From: Victivallis sp. Marseille-Q1083
GTDB taxonomy: Bacteria > Verrucomicrobiota > Lentisphaeria > Victivallales > Victivallaceae
Assembly: GCF_903645315.1 (NCBI RefSeq)
Contig: NZ_CAHJXL010000001.1
Span: 496,001-560,000 of the forward strand
DNA length: 64,000 nt
Reading direction: 5' to 3'
The notes beneath the pieces are model-generated. The model made no database searches, was not told the origin of the DNA, and saw only the letters and a list, made by a program, of their open reading frames with translations. Each line of letters starts with the position of its first letter. Position 1 is the stretch's first letter. Shown in pieces: positions 16,004-25,047 of this stretch. The position numbers and the translations under genes were made by a program.

Positions 16004-18175
16004 ATGAACATAGCCAAATGCCTTCCAGCCGTCCTGGCGCTGCTGACCGGCGCGGCAGTGTGGGGAAACTCTCCGACATTGCGGGGGAAAAACTTTCAAC
16101 TCACCGCTTCCGACCATCGGCAGTTGTTCCTGACCACGCCGGACGGCGAACGGCAACTGCTGGAATTCGGCGGCCTTCCCTTCGGCTGGTCGGACCACGC
16201 CGCCGAAATCGCCTCGATCAAACAATTGGACGACCGGACGCTGCAGGTCGATTACCGCATCACCAACGATCCCGGCCGCCAGATGACCGGTTCAGCCGTC
16301 TATACCGTCGACGGCGACCGGCTCAAGGTCGCTTATCAACTCGACGTGCCGCGCGACACCGAGGTCGGCGGGGTGATGTATGTCCGCATTCCGCGCGACG
16401 GCAAGCTCGGCGGGCTTGTCAAAAGCGGTTTCTGGACCCGCCATCCCGGCGGGGGCGTCCCGTATGAAGCCGTCGGGCCGGTGCTGCGCCGCATCGACGG
16501 CGGGGAGCTGACCGTCTGGGAAGAGATCAACGGCAACGCGTTATGGAGCGGCGACTGGAATCAGCATCTCTCCTTCCGCCGGCAGGACGACGGAGGGCAT
16601 TATACCGCGTCAAATTCTTTTCTGGTCACGCCGAAAGCAACCGACGGCGAACAGGCGGCGGCCCGGCTGGCCGGACGGCCGCTGGCCATCTCGTTCGCCG
16701 GCGGGCAGCCGAACCACCTGTTCCGACCGGGAGAAGCGATGACGGTGGATTACCGGATCGCCAACGTCTCGGACGATGAGATCGCCGGACGGCCGCTGGT
16801 TATCACCGTTCACGACCTGGACGGCGGAATCGTCCACTCCGAGACGGGCGCCGTCACGCTGGCGCCCGGCGAAACGCGGCAGAAAATGCTGACGCTGCCG
16901 GCGGCGGACGAACCGGCAATTTATTTCGTCGAAGTCGCTTCGCCGGGCGAACCGGAGATCTTCACCCGAACCACGCTGGCCTCCCTGGACGAAACGCCGC
17001 TCCGCCACCCGGACAGTTCAATCTTCGGCATGGCGGCAACCTTCCCGATCCCGGACCGGGAAGCAGTCTATCGGCTGCTGTCGAAGCTGGGCGTCCGTTA
17101 TCTGCGCAGCGGCGACAACAACGAATGCGCGCCTTACGGCCTGGTCGCCTTTTTCCACAGCCATTACAGCCCGGAAGAGTGGCGGCAACTGTCGCCGGCG
17201 GACCAGCGGCAGCACTTTGCCGATTTGATCGACCAGTGCGACCGGCAACGCAATCCGGTCTGGGAGTTCGGCAATGAAAACAGCTTCAAAACGGTCGAAG
17301 AGGCCGCCGAATACGTCGCTTATCTGAAGCTGATCCGGGAATTGATCCGGGAAAAGCAGTCTCCGCTGGAGCTTTGCAGCATCGGCTTCGCCAACGGCTT
17401 CGACGGCATCGGTTCGCTGCAAAACGTCCACGCCGCCGGCGGCTGGCCGCTGCTGGACAGCATCGCCTATCACCTCGGACGCGGCAATATGACTCCGGAC
17501 GACGAGAGCCTGTCGAGCACCTGGAACTATCTGCCGAGCTTGAAGGAGCTGCGTTCGCTGCTGCGGCAATACGGCGACAAACCGGTTTATTTAACCGAAG
17601 TCTACGCTTACACCCGGCCGAATTTCTGGTGGTGCGACACGATGCGCCGGGCCGCCGAAAACGTCGTGCTGAGTTACGCGCTGGCCAAAGCCGAACAGGT
17701 CAAAGTAGTCTTTTTCTATCAACTGATGGACAGCATCTGGGCTGACATCGGCGGCGTTTCGGAGACCGACGGCGAATATTTCTACGGCTTGTTCGACCGT
17801 TTCGGTGCGCCGAAAGCGTCGGCGCTGAGTTACGCAGCGACGGCGCGGCGGCTGGACGGCGCTGAATTCGTCCGCTATGTCGAACCGGCCGACGAGGTTC
17901 GCGGCATCGAGTTCAAAACCGCCGACGGCGCACCGCTGTTGCTGCTGTGGGACCGCGCCGAAGGCGGCATCCAGAGCGAGGATTCGCCCGGTTACGCCGG
18001 CCTGGAACCGTGGGAAAAACACTGGCGCCAAAGCCGCAAACTGTCGCTGCCGGCGACGGGGGCGGTGACCGTTTACGATTTCATCGGCCGGCAACGGCAA
18101 TTGACGCCGGCCGGCGGCCGGATTGAACTGGAACTGTCCGGCGAACCGGTCTGGGTGGCCGGCGCGACATTGTAA
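16004..18175 (+). CDS. secreted clan GH-A glycoside hydrolase, 723 aa
   Basis: The ATG at 16004 follows AGGGAA; an in-frame ATG at 15965 would only put 13 hydrophilic residues before the signal peptide MNIAKCLPAVLALLTGAAVWG. Residues ~25-330 are beta-sandwich-like. A TIM barrel follows, with probable acid/base Glu425 in WEFGNENS and probable nucleophile Glu532 in VYLTEVYAY at the ends of strands 4 and 7, the clan GH-A pattern. A short C-terminal beta domain closes the protein. The sequence recalls GH39-like or related families but I cannot assign a family. It is 48 bp downstream of the LacI gene and 19 bp upstream of the next glycosidase, so it is probably co-regulated. It likely acts extracytoplasmically on the same glycan as its neighbours. 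Confidence 0.82.
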   Translation: MNIAKCLPAVLALLTGAAVWGNSPTLRGKNFQLTASDHRQLFLTTPDGERQLLEFGGLPFGWSDHAAEIASIKQLDDRTLQVDYRITNDPGRQMTGSAVYTVDGDRLKVAYQLDVPRDTEVGGVMYVRIPRDGKLGGLVKSGFWTRHPGGGVPYEAVGPVLRRIDGGELTVWEEINGNALWSGDWNQHLSFRRQDDGGHYTASNSFLVTPKATDGEQAAARLAGRPLAISFAGGQPNHLFRPGEAMTVDYRIANVSDDEIAGRPLVITVHDLDGGIVHSETGAVTLAPGETRQKMLTLPAADEPAIYFVEVASPGEPEIFTRTTLASLDETPLRHPDSSIFGMAATFPIPDREAVYRLLSKLGVRYLRSGDNNECAPYGLVAFFHSHYSPEEWRQLSPADQRQHFADLIDQCDRQRNPVWEFGNENSFKTVEEAAEYVAYLKLIRELIREKQSPLELCSIGFANGFDGIGSLQNVHAAGGWPLLDSIAYHLGRGNMTPDDESLSSTWNYLPSLKELRSLLRQYGDKPVYLTEVYAYTRPNFWWCDTMRRAAENVVLSYALAKAEQVKVVFFYQLMDSIWADIGGVSETDGEYFYGLFDRFGAPKASALSYAATARRLDGAEFVRYVEPADEVRGIEFKTADGAPLLLLWDRAEGGIQSEDSPGYAGLEPWEKHWRQSRKLSLPATGAVTVYDFIGRQRQLTPAGGRIELELSGEPVWVAGATL

Positions 18176-18194
18176 CTGCAGGAGGGAAAAGGAG

Positions 18195-21100
18195 ATGTGG
18201 AAAGCGATGATCGTTTCAGGAGCGTTGTTGACGGCCGCCTGGCAGGAAGCGGCGGGCAAAGAAGCCGCCGCGATTGCCGATACGCCGTATTTTTCGACCG
18301 AATTGAGCAGCGACATGCAGCCGAGCCAGTTCTATTTCCCGCTCGGCATGCTCGGCGACCGCAACTTCGACCAGTTGCCGGCAATCGGCTTCAACCTGAC
18401 CGAAAACGCCCATTGCTGTTATGATTTCATCGAAGGACGCGACTGTCCCGGCGCCGGAAGTTCGGAGGCTGAAAACGGTCTGTTCTTCTACAACATCTGG
18501 GCGGCGCATTCGCTGTGGCATCACGGCAACAAACCGGGGGAGCCATTTCGGAAAGCCCAGCGGCCGGACGGCAGTTTCTACGGCGGACCGTGGATCAACT
18601 ATTTCCACCAGCCGACCCGGCAGCGGGTGCTGGAATGCGCCGCCGCCAGCGTCGAACATGTCCTGCGCGGCAATGCGAAAATCTGGAAATGGGGCATCGA
18701 CAACGAATACGAAGCGCAACTGGATTATTCGCCGGAAGCGCGCGCCGCCTTCCTCGCTTACCTGGCCGACGCCTACCAGCAGGATATCGCCAATTTGAAC
18801 CGGTGCTGGCAGAGCAATTACGCCGACTTCTCCGAAGTGGAACTGCCGCGGCCGGAAGAGCGGCTGGAAAAGCCGGCAGCCTGGCTGGATTTCCGGCAGT
18901 TCCACGAGGAGGCGTTCACCGACTTCCTGGTCGAATATTTCCAGGCGATCCGGAATGCCGATCCGTTGAAACGCGATGTCATCAGCAAATCGACCCAATG
19001 TTCGCTGGAGATGACCTACGTAGCGCGCAACCGGATCAACAACCAGGCGATGCTGGCCGAGAAAACCCGCCGGTTGAGCAATGGCTGGTACGGCATCGAC
19101 ATGTACGGCCACAACGACCGGGACATCTATGAAGTCAATTACCTTTTCAACGCGATGCGGCCGACCGATGCGCAGAAAGCTTCCGGCGCCCCGGAAGCGA
19201 AAATTTTCACCGCCGAATGCAACAACCACGCCGGGCCGGGCAGGCAGTTCGCCGAAACGTTCTGGCGCTATGCCGCCAACGGCGGCAAAGGCTTCAACTT
19301 TTTCGTCATGGGCAGCTTCCAGGCGGAGAACGACTATTCGACCTTCTCGTTCATCGACGCATCCGACGGCCAGCCGCGCGACCGGCTCTTCTACGCGGCG
19401 CGGCTGGCGACGATGATCCACCGGACCGAACCGTTCTGGTCGGAATGCCTGCCGGTGCAATCCGCCGCCGGCAAAGCCGCCATCCTGATGCCGCAGCGCG
19501 ACGTGCAGTTGTCGGCCGACACCAACCGCTCCTGGTGGGATTACGGCGTCAACAGCCGCCTGACGGTTTTCAGCCGGCTGCGCGACCTCGGCTATTTCGT
19601 CGATATCCTGCCCTACACCAAACTGGATCCCGCCTATCTGAAGCGTTATCAGGCGCTGCTGCTGGTCTCCGCCGACCATCTGACCCGAGCGGAATGCCAA
19701 GCGATCGAACAGTACGTCGCCGACGGCGGCGTGCTGCTGGCCGACACCCAGGCCGGTTATTTCGACGAGCGGCACCGGATTCAACACGGCCTGGACCGGG
19801 TGCTGGGCATCGATCTGCAGGGCGTTTACCAGGGCATTCACTTCTCGCCGGACGATGTCTGGTACGCCAATGAAAACGGTTTCGTCCTGCGCAGCGACGG
19901 CCGGATCAACGCGACGCTGGACGGCGCCGAACTGGTCAACGCCGTCGATGTCAAACGCAACGCCAAAAGCGCCTGGCTGACCCGCCACGATTACGGCAAA
20001 GGCCAAGCGTACTGGTTCAGCACCAAGCTCGGCGCCCTGCGCGCCGAGAGCACGCCGGACCGGGCGGTCAGCGATTTTCTCGGCGATATCCTCGCCGCCG
20101 CCGGCGTCCGGCCGGCTTATCAACTCGAAGGCGCTTCGGCGGAACAATTGCGCCTCGAAGCCCCCTTGGCCGATTCACAGGGCAACCTGATGCTGATCGC
20201 CGCTTCCAATTCCACCGAACCGGTACAGCCGTGCCGGTTGACGCTGGCGCTGCCGGAAACGCCGTTCGCCAGCGTCTGGCTGGCACCGGCCGACAACAAC
20301 TGGCTGCTGCCGGTAGCCTATACCCGCCGGCCCGACGGCCGGCTGACACTGGAACTGCCGGAAATTCAGAGCGCCGCGGCAATTTATCTTTTCTCGTCGG
20401 CCGCGCCGTTCCTCGGCATCCGGACGGAAAACAGCGGCTCCGCCGCCAAGAACGACCCGAATACACCGCGGCTCGCGCCGGGCCAACCGGCCACCGTCAC
20501 CGTGCAGATCGTCAATCCGGTCGCGACCGCCTGGCCGGGCGGCCGGCTGACGCTGGCGGCGGCGCCCGGCTGGCGCGTCGAGCCGCAGCAGCGCGAAATC
20601 AGGCAACTGGCGGCCGGGGAACAGACTTCGGTCAGTTTCACCGTGACGCCGCCGGCCGATCTGACCGGCCGCCCGCCGTTGAAGATCGACCCGCTGCTGG
20701 CCCAACTGGCCGGCCGCGACGGCAATGTCATCGCCACCGTCAACCAGACGGCCATGCTGCAATTCGATCCGGTCCGTTACGCCAGCCTGCTGTCCGACAA
20801 CAAACCGGCCGGCGCCCTGTCCGCCCACTATCTGGCGACCGGAGCGACTTATTCGGTCGAATGCAGCGGCGGTTGGACCGATGGACGCAGTTTCCGCGAT
20901 CCGCGCGACGGCGGCAAGCCCAATGTACCGGGACGCGGTTTGCTCAGCGGCGTCCGGAACGACTGGAACGTCATCAACGATATTCTGTTTGAAGGCGTCC
21001 CGGAAGCGACCGTGCAGTTCGACCTGCAGCGCGATTATCTGTTGACCGAACTGAAAATCGGCCGGGGCAGCTCGGACGGACTGGCCGCCGTCGAAATTTC

Positions 21101-21293
21101 ATTCAGCCGGGACGGCCAAACCTTCGCCGACGCGATGACGCTGGACGGTTCCAAGCTCGGCACGAAACCGCAGGCCGTTTCACTGGCCGATATCGACGCC
21201 CGGTTCGTCAAGCTCAAACTGACTTTTCCCGGTCAAACCGGCACCCTCGGCGCCGTCGAAATTTACGGAAAAGCCAAATCGGCGGACAAGTAA
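18195..21293 (+). CDS. secreted ~1032-aa glycosidase, paralogue of the 10562-13654 product
   Basis: The ATG at 18195 follows an AGGAGG...GGAG ribosome site. The N-terminus (MWKAMIVSGALLTAAWQEAAG) is a short putative signal peptide. Domain order equals that of the minus-strand paralogue: a barrel with Glu171 in WGIDNEYEAQ and Glu341 in TAECNNHAGPG, an amidotransferase-like domain (YQALLLVSADHLTRAECQAI), beta-sandwich modules, and a C-terminal discoidin-like domain (DARFVKLKLTFPGQTG). Both catalytic candidates are in the same positions as in the paralogue (172 and 342). The sequences are clearly related but well diverged outside the motifs, which suggests an old duplication with different linkage specificity. 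It is the last gene of the LacI operon. Confidence 0.82.
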   Translation: MWKAMIVSGALLTAAWQEAAGKEAAAIADTPYFSTELSSDMQPSQFYFPLGMLGDRNFDQLPAIGFNLTENAHCCYDFIEGRDCPGAGSSEAENGLFFYNIWAAHSLWHHGNKPGEPFRKAQRPDGSFYGGPWINYFHQPTRQRVLECAAASVEHVLRGNAKIWKWGIDNEYEAQLDYSPEARAAFLAYLADAYQQDIANLNRCWQSNYADFSEVELPRPEERLEKPAAWLDFRQFHEEAFTDFLVEYFQAIRNADPLKRDVISKSTQCSLEMTYVARNRINNQAMLAEKTRRLSNGWYGIDMYGHNDRDIYEVNYLFNAMRPTDAQKASGAPEAKIFTAECNNHAGPGRQFAETFWRYAANGGKGFNFFVMGSFQAENDYSTFSFIDASDGQPRDRLFYAARLATMIHRTEPFWSECLPVQSAAGKAAILMPQRDVQLSADTNRSWWDYGVNSRLTVFSRLRDLGYFVDILPYTKLDPAYLKRYQALLLVSADHLTRAECQAIEQYVADGGVLLADTQAGYFDERHRIQHGLDRVLGIDLQGVYQGIHFSPDDVWYANENGFVLRSDGRINATLDGAELVNAVDVKRNAKSAWLTRHDYGKGQAYWFSTKLGALRAESTPDRAVSDFLGDILAAAGVRPAYQLEGASAEQLRLEAPLADSQGNLMLIAASNSTEPVQPCRLTLALPETPFASVWLAPADNNWLLPVAYTRRPDGRLTLELPEIQSAAAIYLFSSAAPFLGIRTENSGSAAKNDPNTPRLAPGQPATVTVQIVNPVATAWPGGRLTLAAAPGWRVEPQQREIRQLAAGEQTSVSFTVTPPADLTGRPPLKIDPLLAQLAGRDGNVIATVNQTAMLQFDPVRYASLLSDNKPAGALSAHYLATGATYSVECSGGWTDGRSFRDPRDGGKPNVPGRGLLSGVRNDWNVINDILFEGVPEATVQFDLQRDYLLTELKIGRGSSDGLAAVEISFSRDGQTFADAMTLDGSKLGTKPQAVSLADIDARFVKLKLTFPGQTGTLGAVEIYGKAKSADK

Positions 21294-21353
21294 ACCGGTT
21301 CCCGGGAAAGCGGGCAGGAGGATTTTTGCGGGAAACGCTTCTTCCGGCAACCG

Positions 21354-21839
21354 TTATTGCCGGAAGCGGTCGCCGGGTTGCGCGGTGTGCAGCCAGCGCT
21401 CCACTTCTTCCATGCCCGGTTCTTTCTCCGCCGGCGCCCAGGCGGCCATATCTTCCGCCGGCGGCCGGTGATACGGGCCGCGCTTGATTTCCATGACGAC
21501 GCTGCCGGGTTCCTCGGCGACAAAGGTATGCCAGGTCTCACAACCGAATTCCACCGCCACGCATTCACCGCCCGGCGTCATTTCGTGGACTTCCTCGACC
21601 ACTCCAGCATCATCGAAAGTCACCAGCCGCACCCGGCCGGCCAGCACGATGAAAAGCTCCCAGCGGCGGCAATCGAAATGCCGGTGCGGCCGGATATACG
21701 TTCCCGGCTCGGCGGCGATGCACAGCCGGTGAAACTCGTCTTCGAGCGTCTCGTGCAGGTTGTAATGGGTGCGCCGGCGGTCCGAGGCCGCCGCCCCGGC
21801 GCTCAATTCATTCAGCAATGTTCCGGAAATGACTTTCAT
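21354..21839 (-). CDS. wbuC: WbuC-family cupin metalloprotein
   Basis: This 161-aa single-domain cupin has the WbuC arrangement: THYNLHETLEDEFHRLC near the N-terminus, the first cupin motif EPGTYIRPHRHFDCRRWELF with two His and a Glu as metal ligands, GETWHTF-like GCETWHTFVAEEPGSVVMEIKRGPY for the second motif, and a C-terminal WAPAEKEPG. WbuC proteins are often found in O-antigen or surface-polysaccharide clusters, and their exact reaction is not settled. Here the gene is alone, convergent with the glycosidase operon, and has its own promoter at 21888-21916. Cytoplasmic; function beyond family is unknown. Confidence 0.88.
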   Translation of the reverse strand: MKVISGTLLNELSAGAAASDRRRTHYNLHETLEDEFHRLCIAAEPGTYIRPHRHFDCRRWELFIVLAGRVRLVTFDDAGVVEEVHEMTPGGECVAVEFGCETWHTFVAEEPGSVVMEIKRGPYHRPPAEDMAAWAPAEKEPGMEEVERWLHTAQPGDRFRQ

Positions 21840-21887
21840 GAAAACCTTCTCCCAGCCTTGTCGTTCGTTTCAGAAAAATATCCTGTT

Positions 21888-21916
21888 ACTATACCACCGG
21901 GGCACCGGGATTGCAA
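21888..21916 (-). promoter_or_regulatory. wbuC promoter
   Basis: On the minus strand, TTGCAA (21911-21916) and TATAGT (21888-21893) are 17 bp apart, about 50 bp upstream of the wbuC start. Confidence 0.65.
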
Positions 21917-21978
21917 TATAAACTTTACCCATTCAGACAAAATAACTTATCGACACCTCAGTTGACGGCTTCCCTTCC

Positions 21979-21995
21979 GGTTGGAAAATCCAACC
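21979..21995. promoter_or_regulatory. short hairpin before the phage-tail-like cassette
   Basis: GGTTGG and CCAACC flank AAAAT, and the hairpin ends four bases before the AAGGAGGG ribosome site of the first cassette gene. It could be a translational control hairpin or an operator. No T-run follows, so it is not a terminator. Confidence 0.35.
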
Positions 21996-22010
21996 AGCAA
22001 GGAGGGCATC

Positions 22011-23519
22011 ATGCAACTGAAATATCTGAACAATCTGGCTTTCGCCGTCGCCGCCGACGGCCGCTGGAGCCGGCGGAACGGCTGGCGGCTGTTTCCGGAT
22101 TCCTCCATCGCCACCGAGGCCGAACAACTGGCGTTTCGCAGCGAAGTCGAAGCCTGGGCCGGAGCGGCCGGAGAAGCATTCCGGCTGCCGGCGGCCGACG
22201 GCGGCGGCTTTGAATATGACACCGGCTGGCAAGTGACTGCCATCCACTGCCACCCCGGCGAAGACAATTCCTATGAAATCACTTACGAAGCGATTCCGGT
22301 CGGCCTGACCGGGGAGTTGCTGCACAATCGGCAACTGTCGAGCAATATCTTCGGCGAACGCGAGCGTCAGGCCGTCTGGCTGGTCAAAACGGAACAACTC
22401 GACGGTTTCCTGCCGGATATCGGCCAGGAGCTGGATTGGGCCGGAGAGCATTTCCGCTGCGAATCGGTCGACTGCCGCAACACCGGCGTCAATCTCTGGG
22501 AAGTGACCGTCCGGGCCAAGGATATGCAACTGCTGCTGCTCGGCGAACCGTCCTATCACTGCAGCGACAGCTTCGAACAGCTCAAAGAGGGCCGCTGGCA
22601 GGTCGCGTCGGCGCTCTATGCCGAATTTCTGGCCGCCAACGCCGTCAATCAGCCGGCCGACTGGGCCGGAAAAGATTATTTCGTCATCCGGTTGTCCGCC
22701 GAGCCGCTCGGCAAACTCGGATTTCTGGTCGCCGTCACCGCCCGGCATATCAGCGTCCGGCAGTTGGAGGTCCGCCGTCTGGAGACCTTCAGCGGTTTCG
22801 ATGCGTTTGGCCAGCCCAAGCGCAACCTCCGCTGGCTCGGCCGCTGGCGGGTCCGCGCCGACGCCAGAGAACAGTTCGAAAACATCACCGCGCTGGCGCC
22901 GGCCGACTGGGCCAGCAGCGACTGCATCGTCACATCAGTGACGCCGCGCCGGATCAACGACCTTGAATCGGAGTACCTGCTGGAAGCCTGCAGCCGCAAC
23001 AATGTCCTGAATATCCTCAACGGCAACCGCCGCAACGACGACGACCGTTCCGACCTGGCCCGGCGGGAGGATGTCCGCATCCGCGGCGTCCGCGAATACC
23101 GCATGTCCGCCAAAGACTGCGGTTATATCCGTTCCAATCAGGGATATCTGAAAATCCGCGACTACGATCCCTACGGCTGGGATTTCGAATACAATTCTCC
23201 GCTGCGGCCGCCGAACGGCGTAACCTCCGAATGGCCGACCTACCAGATCGAACGGACGATTTTGTGCATCGAGCTTGAAATCGTCAATTTCCTGCCGGGC
23301 GGCCCGGCCGGCAATGTCGCCGACGCCATCGCCTTTTATTCGGCCAACGTCGTTTTCAACGGCGCCCTGGCCGGTTATGAAGGCTCCTGGCGCTGCGCCG
23401 ACCGGCAGTTGGAGGCAATCAGCAACTCGGCCGGCGAACTCTGGTCGAAATTGACGGAACGCTGGCTGCTGGCGCCGGCCGGTTATCAGTGGAATTCCCA
23501 ATACTGGCAGAAATTGTAA
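22011..23519 (+). CDS. phage-like cassette protein 1, 502 aa, unknown
   Basis: The ATG at 22011 follows AAGGAGGG. There is no signal peptide or TM segment. Three internal segments share a pattern of paired beta strands: GWQVTAIHCHPGEDNSYEIT near residue 75, EHFRCESVDCRNTGVNLWEV near 150, and DCIVTSVTPRRINDLESEYL near 305. This suggests a repeated structural unit as in tail, baseplate or adaptor proteins. No enzyme motif is seen. It opens a run of six same-strand genes with gaps of at most 21 bp, and the fourth encodes a receptor-binding-like protein. A structural role in a tail or in presentation of that protein is inference. I do not recognise the family. Confidence 0.65.
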   Translation: MQLKYLNNLAFAVAADGRWSRRNGWRLFPDSSIATEAEQLAFRSEVEAWAGAAGEAFRLPAADGGGFEYDTGWQVTAIHCHPGEDNSYEITYEAIPVGLTGELLHNRQLSSNIFGERERQAVWLVKTEQLDGFLPDIGQELDWAGEHFRCESVDCRNTGVNLWEVTVRAKDMQLLLLGEPSYHCSDSFEQLKEGRWQVASALYAEFLAANAVNQPADWAGKDYFVIRLSAEPLGKLGFLVAVTARHISVRQLEVRRLETFSGFDAFGQPKRNLRWLGRWRVRADAREQFENITALAPADWASSDCIVTSVTPRRINDLESEYLLEACSRNNVLNILNGNRRNDDDRSDLARREDVRIRGVREYRMSAKDCGYIRSNQGYLKIRDYDPYGWDFEYNSPLRPPNGVTSEWPTYQIERTILCIELEIVNFLPGGPAGNVADAIAFYSANVVFNGALAGYEGSWRCADRQLEAISNSAGELWSKLTERWLLAPAGYQWNSQYWQKL

Positions 23520-23531
23520 AGGAGCCCGATC

Positions 23532-24098
23532 ATGGATTTTTTCTACCGCTGGCAGGACGCCGTCAGCCATCTGGCCGGTCTGCTGGAGCGCCGCCGGCCG
23601 ATTCCCGGCCGCAACCTGTCGATCGAAGAATCGCCCCACGGCCTGATCTTCAACGCCGAACTGGAACTGCTCGACGACGCGGCCTATTACGGTTACTTCA
23701 AAGTTCTCGACGTCACCGACGCCGAAAGCGCCAAAATTCAGGTAATCGACGGACGATGCCGGCAGCATTGGCCGGCCAACCACGCCGCCAACCGGAATGC
23801 CGGCTACGTCACCCTCGGCAAACGGCGGCTGGCGGTTCCGCAGAGCGCGGCGCTGGCAGTCACCGGTACCGAAATGCCCGGCCTGGTTCTGCTGGATGTC
23901 CGGTTCGACGCCGGCAATGTCTCGTTTCAGTATGCCATCGAGCAGACCCTGACCGGAGAAGACGCCGACAACGCCGCCGTCATGCAGCCGAGCGCCGACC
24001 GCGAACGTCTGGTCCTCGGCCGTTTCCATTTCCGGCAGCGCCACCTCATTCTGCAGCAAACTCAATTCGGCGAAATCCGCCTCAACCGCTGGGGGTGA
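23532..24098 (+). CDS. phage-like cassette protein 2, 188 aa, unknown
   Basis: The ATG at 23532 follows AAAGGAG, 12 bp after the previous stop. The protein is soluble and predicted mainly beta (IFNAELELLDDAAYYGYFKVLDV, MPGLVLLDVRFDAGNVSFQY), ends in FGEIRLNRWG and has no signal peptide. No motif is recognised. Size and position between two larger structural-looking proteins fit a tail connector or chaperone-like protein, but that rests only on context. Confidence 0.65.
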   Translation: MDFFYRWQDAVSHLAGLLERRRPIPGRNLSIEESPHGLIFNAELELLDDAAYYGYFKVLDVTDAESAKIQVIDGRCRQHWPANHAANRNAGYVTLGKRRLAVPQSAALAVTGTEMPGLVLLDVRFDAGNVSFQYAIEQTLTGEDADNAAVMQPSADRERLVLGRFHFRQRHLILQQTQFGEIRLNRWG

Positions 24099-24102
24099 AC
24101 CA

Positions 24103-25026
24103 TTGAACGATCCGCTGAAATACTGGCCGGAAATCGGCCGCCGCCGCGGCATCGGCCTGCCGGCGGCGGCCGGATTGAATGCCGTCATCGCCGCCGTCAA
24201 CGAACGCAACAAGGTACTGTCGCTGCCGCCACTGCCATATCTCGGGCTGGGCGACAATCTGGAATTTTCTTTGCTGGCGGCAGTTCACCAGGCGATTTCC
24301 AGCCTGTTCGATTTTTTCCTGCCGCGCGCCCTGACGCCGGCGGAGCTGGAATACCGGGAAACCTTTCCGCATTGGACGGAAAGCGAATTGCTGGCCGCCA
24401 TCGGCGAACCGGCGCGCCTCGTACCGGTTTACGGTTTCCCGGCCGATGCCGCCTGGCTGTATCAGGCCTGGAAGATGCTCAACCTTCTGACGCTGGTCGA
24501 GATCCCCGGTTTCCGTTATGAATATCGTCCGCCGGAAACCGTCCGCGCCCGGCGCTCGTGCAACATTTCCGAGACCAAAACCGTCGAACGCATCCTGGAA
24601 GACCTGCGCGCCGATACCACCGGGAGCAATGAAAGCGACACCTTCTCCAGTTGCGTCATCCGGGAAAAAAACTGCCGCTGCCAAATCGGCGCCCCATTGT
24701 GGGATTTCTCCGAGGCGCCGTCTTTTCAATGCCGGCAGTGGAGCTATATCCAGGCAGTTTATTATTCGGACATTCCCATTGCCTATCCCGGTTTGACCGC
24801 CGGCCGATTGCGCCTGGTCGGACAGACCGACGCCACACTGGCCCCGCAGCTCGGCGCCGTCCCCTTCCCCGCCGCCGACGCCCTCGGCTGGCTGGATTAT
24901 GCCGAACAGATCCTCCGCCGGCAATTCAATCAATTTTTCTCGCTGGAACTGCATCAGTTCATCGCCTGGGATTTTGCCGTCGCCGGCGGCTTCCGCAGTT
25001 GCGATACCGGTTCCGAAACGCTTTAA
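24103..25026 (+). CDS. phage-like cassette protein 3, 307 aa, unknown
   Basis: Translation appears to start at TTG 24103, since GGGGTGA lies just upstream and no ATG is close. The protein starts MNDPLKYWPEIGRRRGIGLP and contains helical segments (LNAVIAAVNERNKVL, AEQILRRQFNQFFSLELHQF) with a central beta-rich part bearing several Cys (VIREKNCRCQIG). There is no signal peptide. Not recognised; by position, four bp after gene 2 and 21 bp before the receptor-binding-like gene, it is part of the same unit. Confidence 0.6.
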   Translation: MNDPLKYWPEIGRRRGIGLPAAAGLNAVIAAVNERNKVLSLPPLPYLGLGDNLEFSLLAAVHQAISSLFDFFLPRALTPAELEYRETFPHWTESELLAAIGEPARLVPVYGFPADAAWLYQAWKMLNLLTLVEIPGFRYEYRPPETVRARRSCNISETKTVERILEDLRADTTGSNESDTFSSCVIREKNCRCQIGAPLWDFSEAPSFQCRQWSYIQAVYYSDIPIAYPGLTAGRLRLVGQTDATLAPQLGAVPFPAADALGWLDYAEQILRRQFNQFFSLELHQFIAWDFAVAGGFRSCDTGSETL

Positions 25027-25047
25027 CCAAGTGAAAGGAATTTTCCC

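Noticed and set aside
18216-20147. Minus-strand frame of 643 codons opposite the second large glycosidase
   Set aside because: It is a shadow of a gene with strong ribosome site, signal peptide and domain matches.
21341-21366. Hairpin between the glycosidase operon and wbuC as a terminator
   Set aside because: The 10-bp stem (CTTCCGGCAA with TTGCCGGAAG) overlaps the wbuC stop region and has no T-run on either strand.
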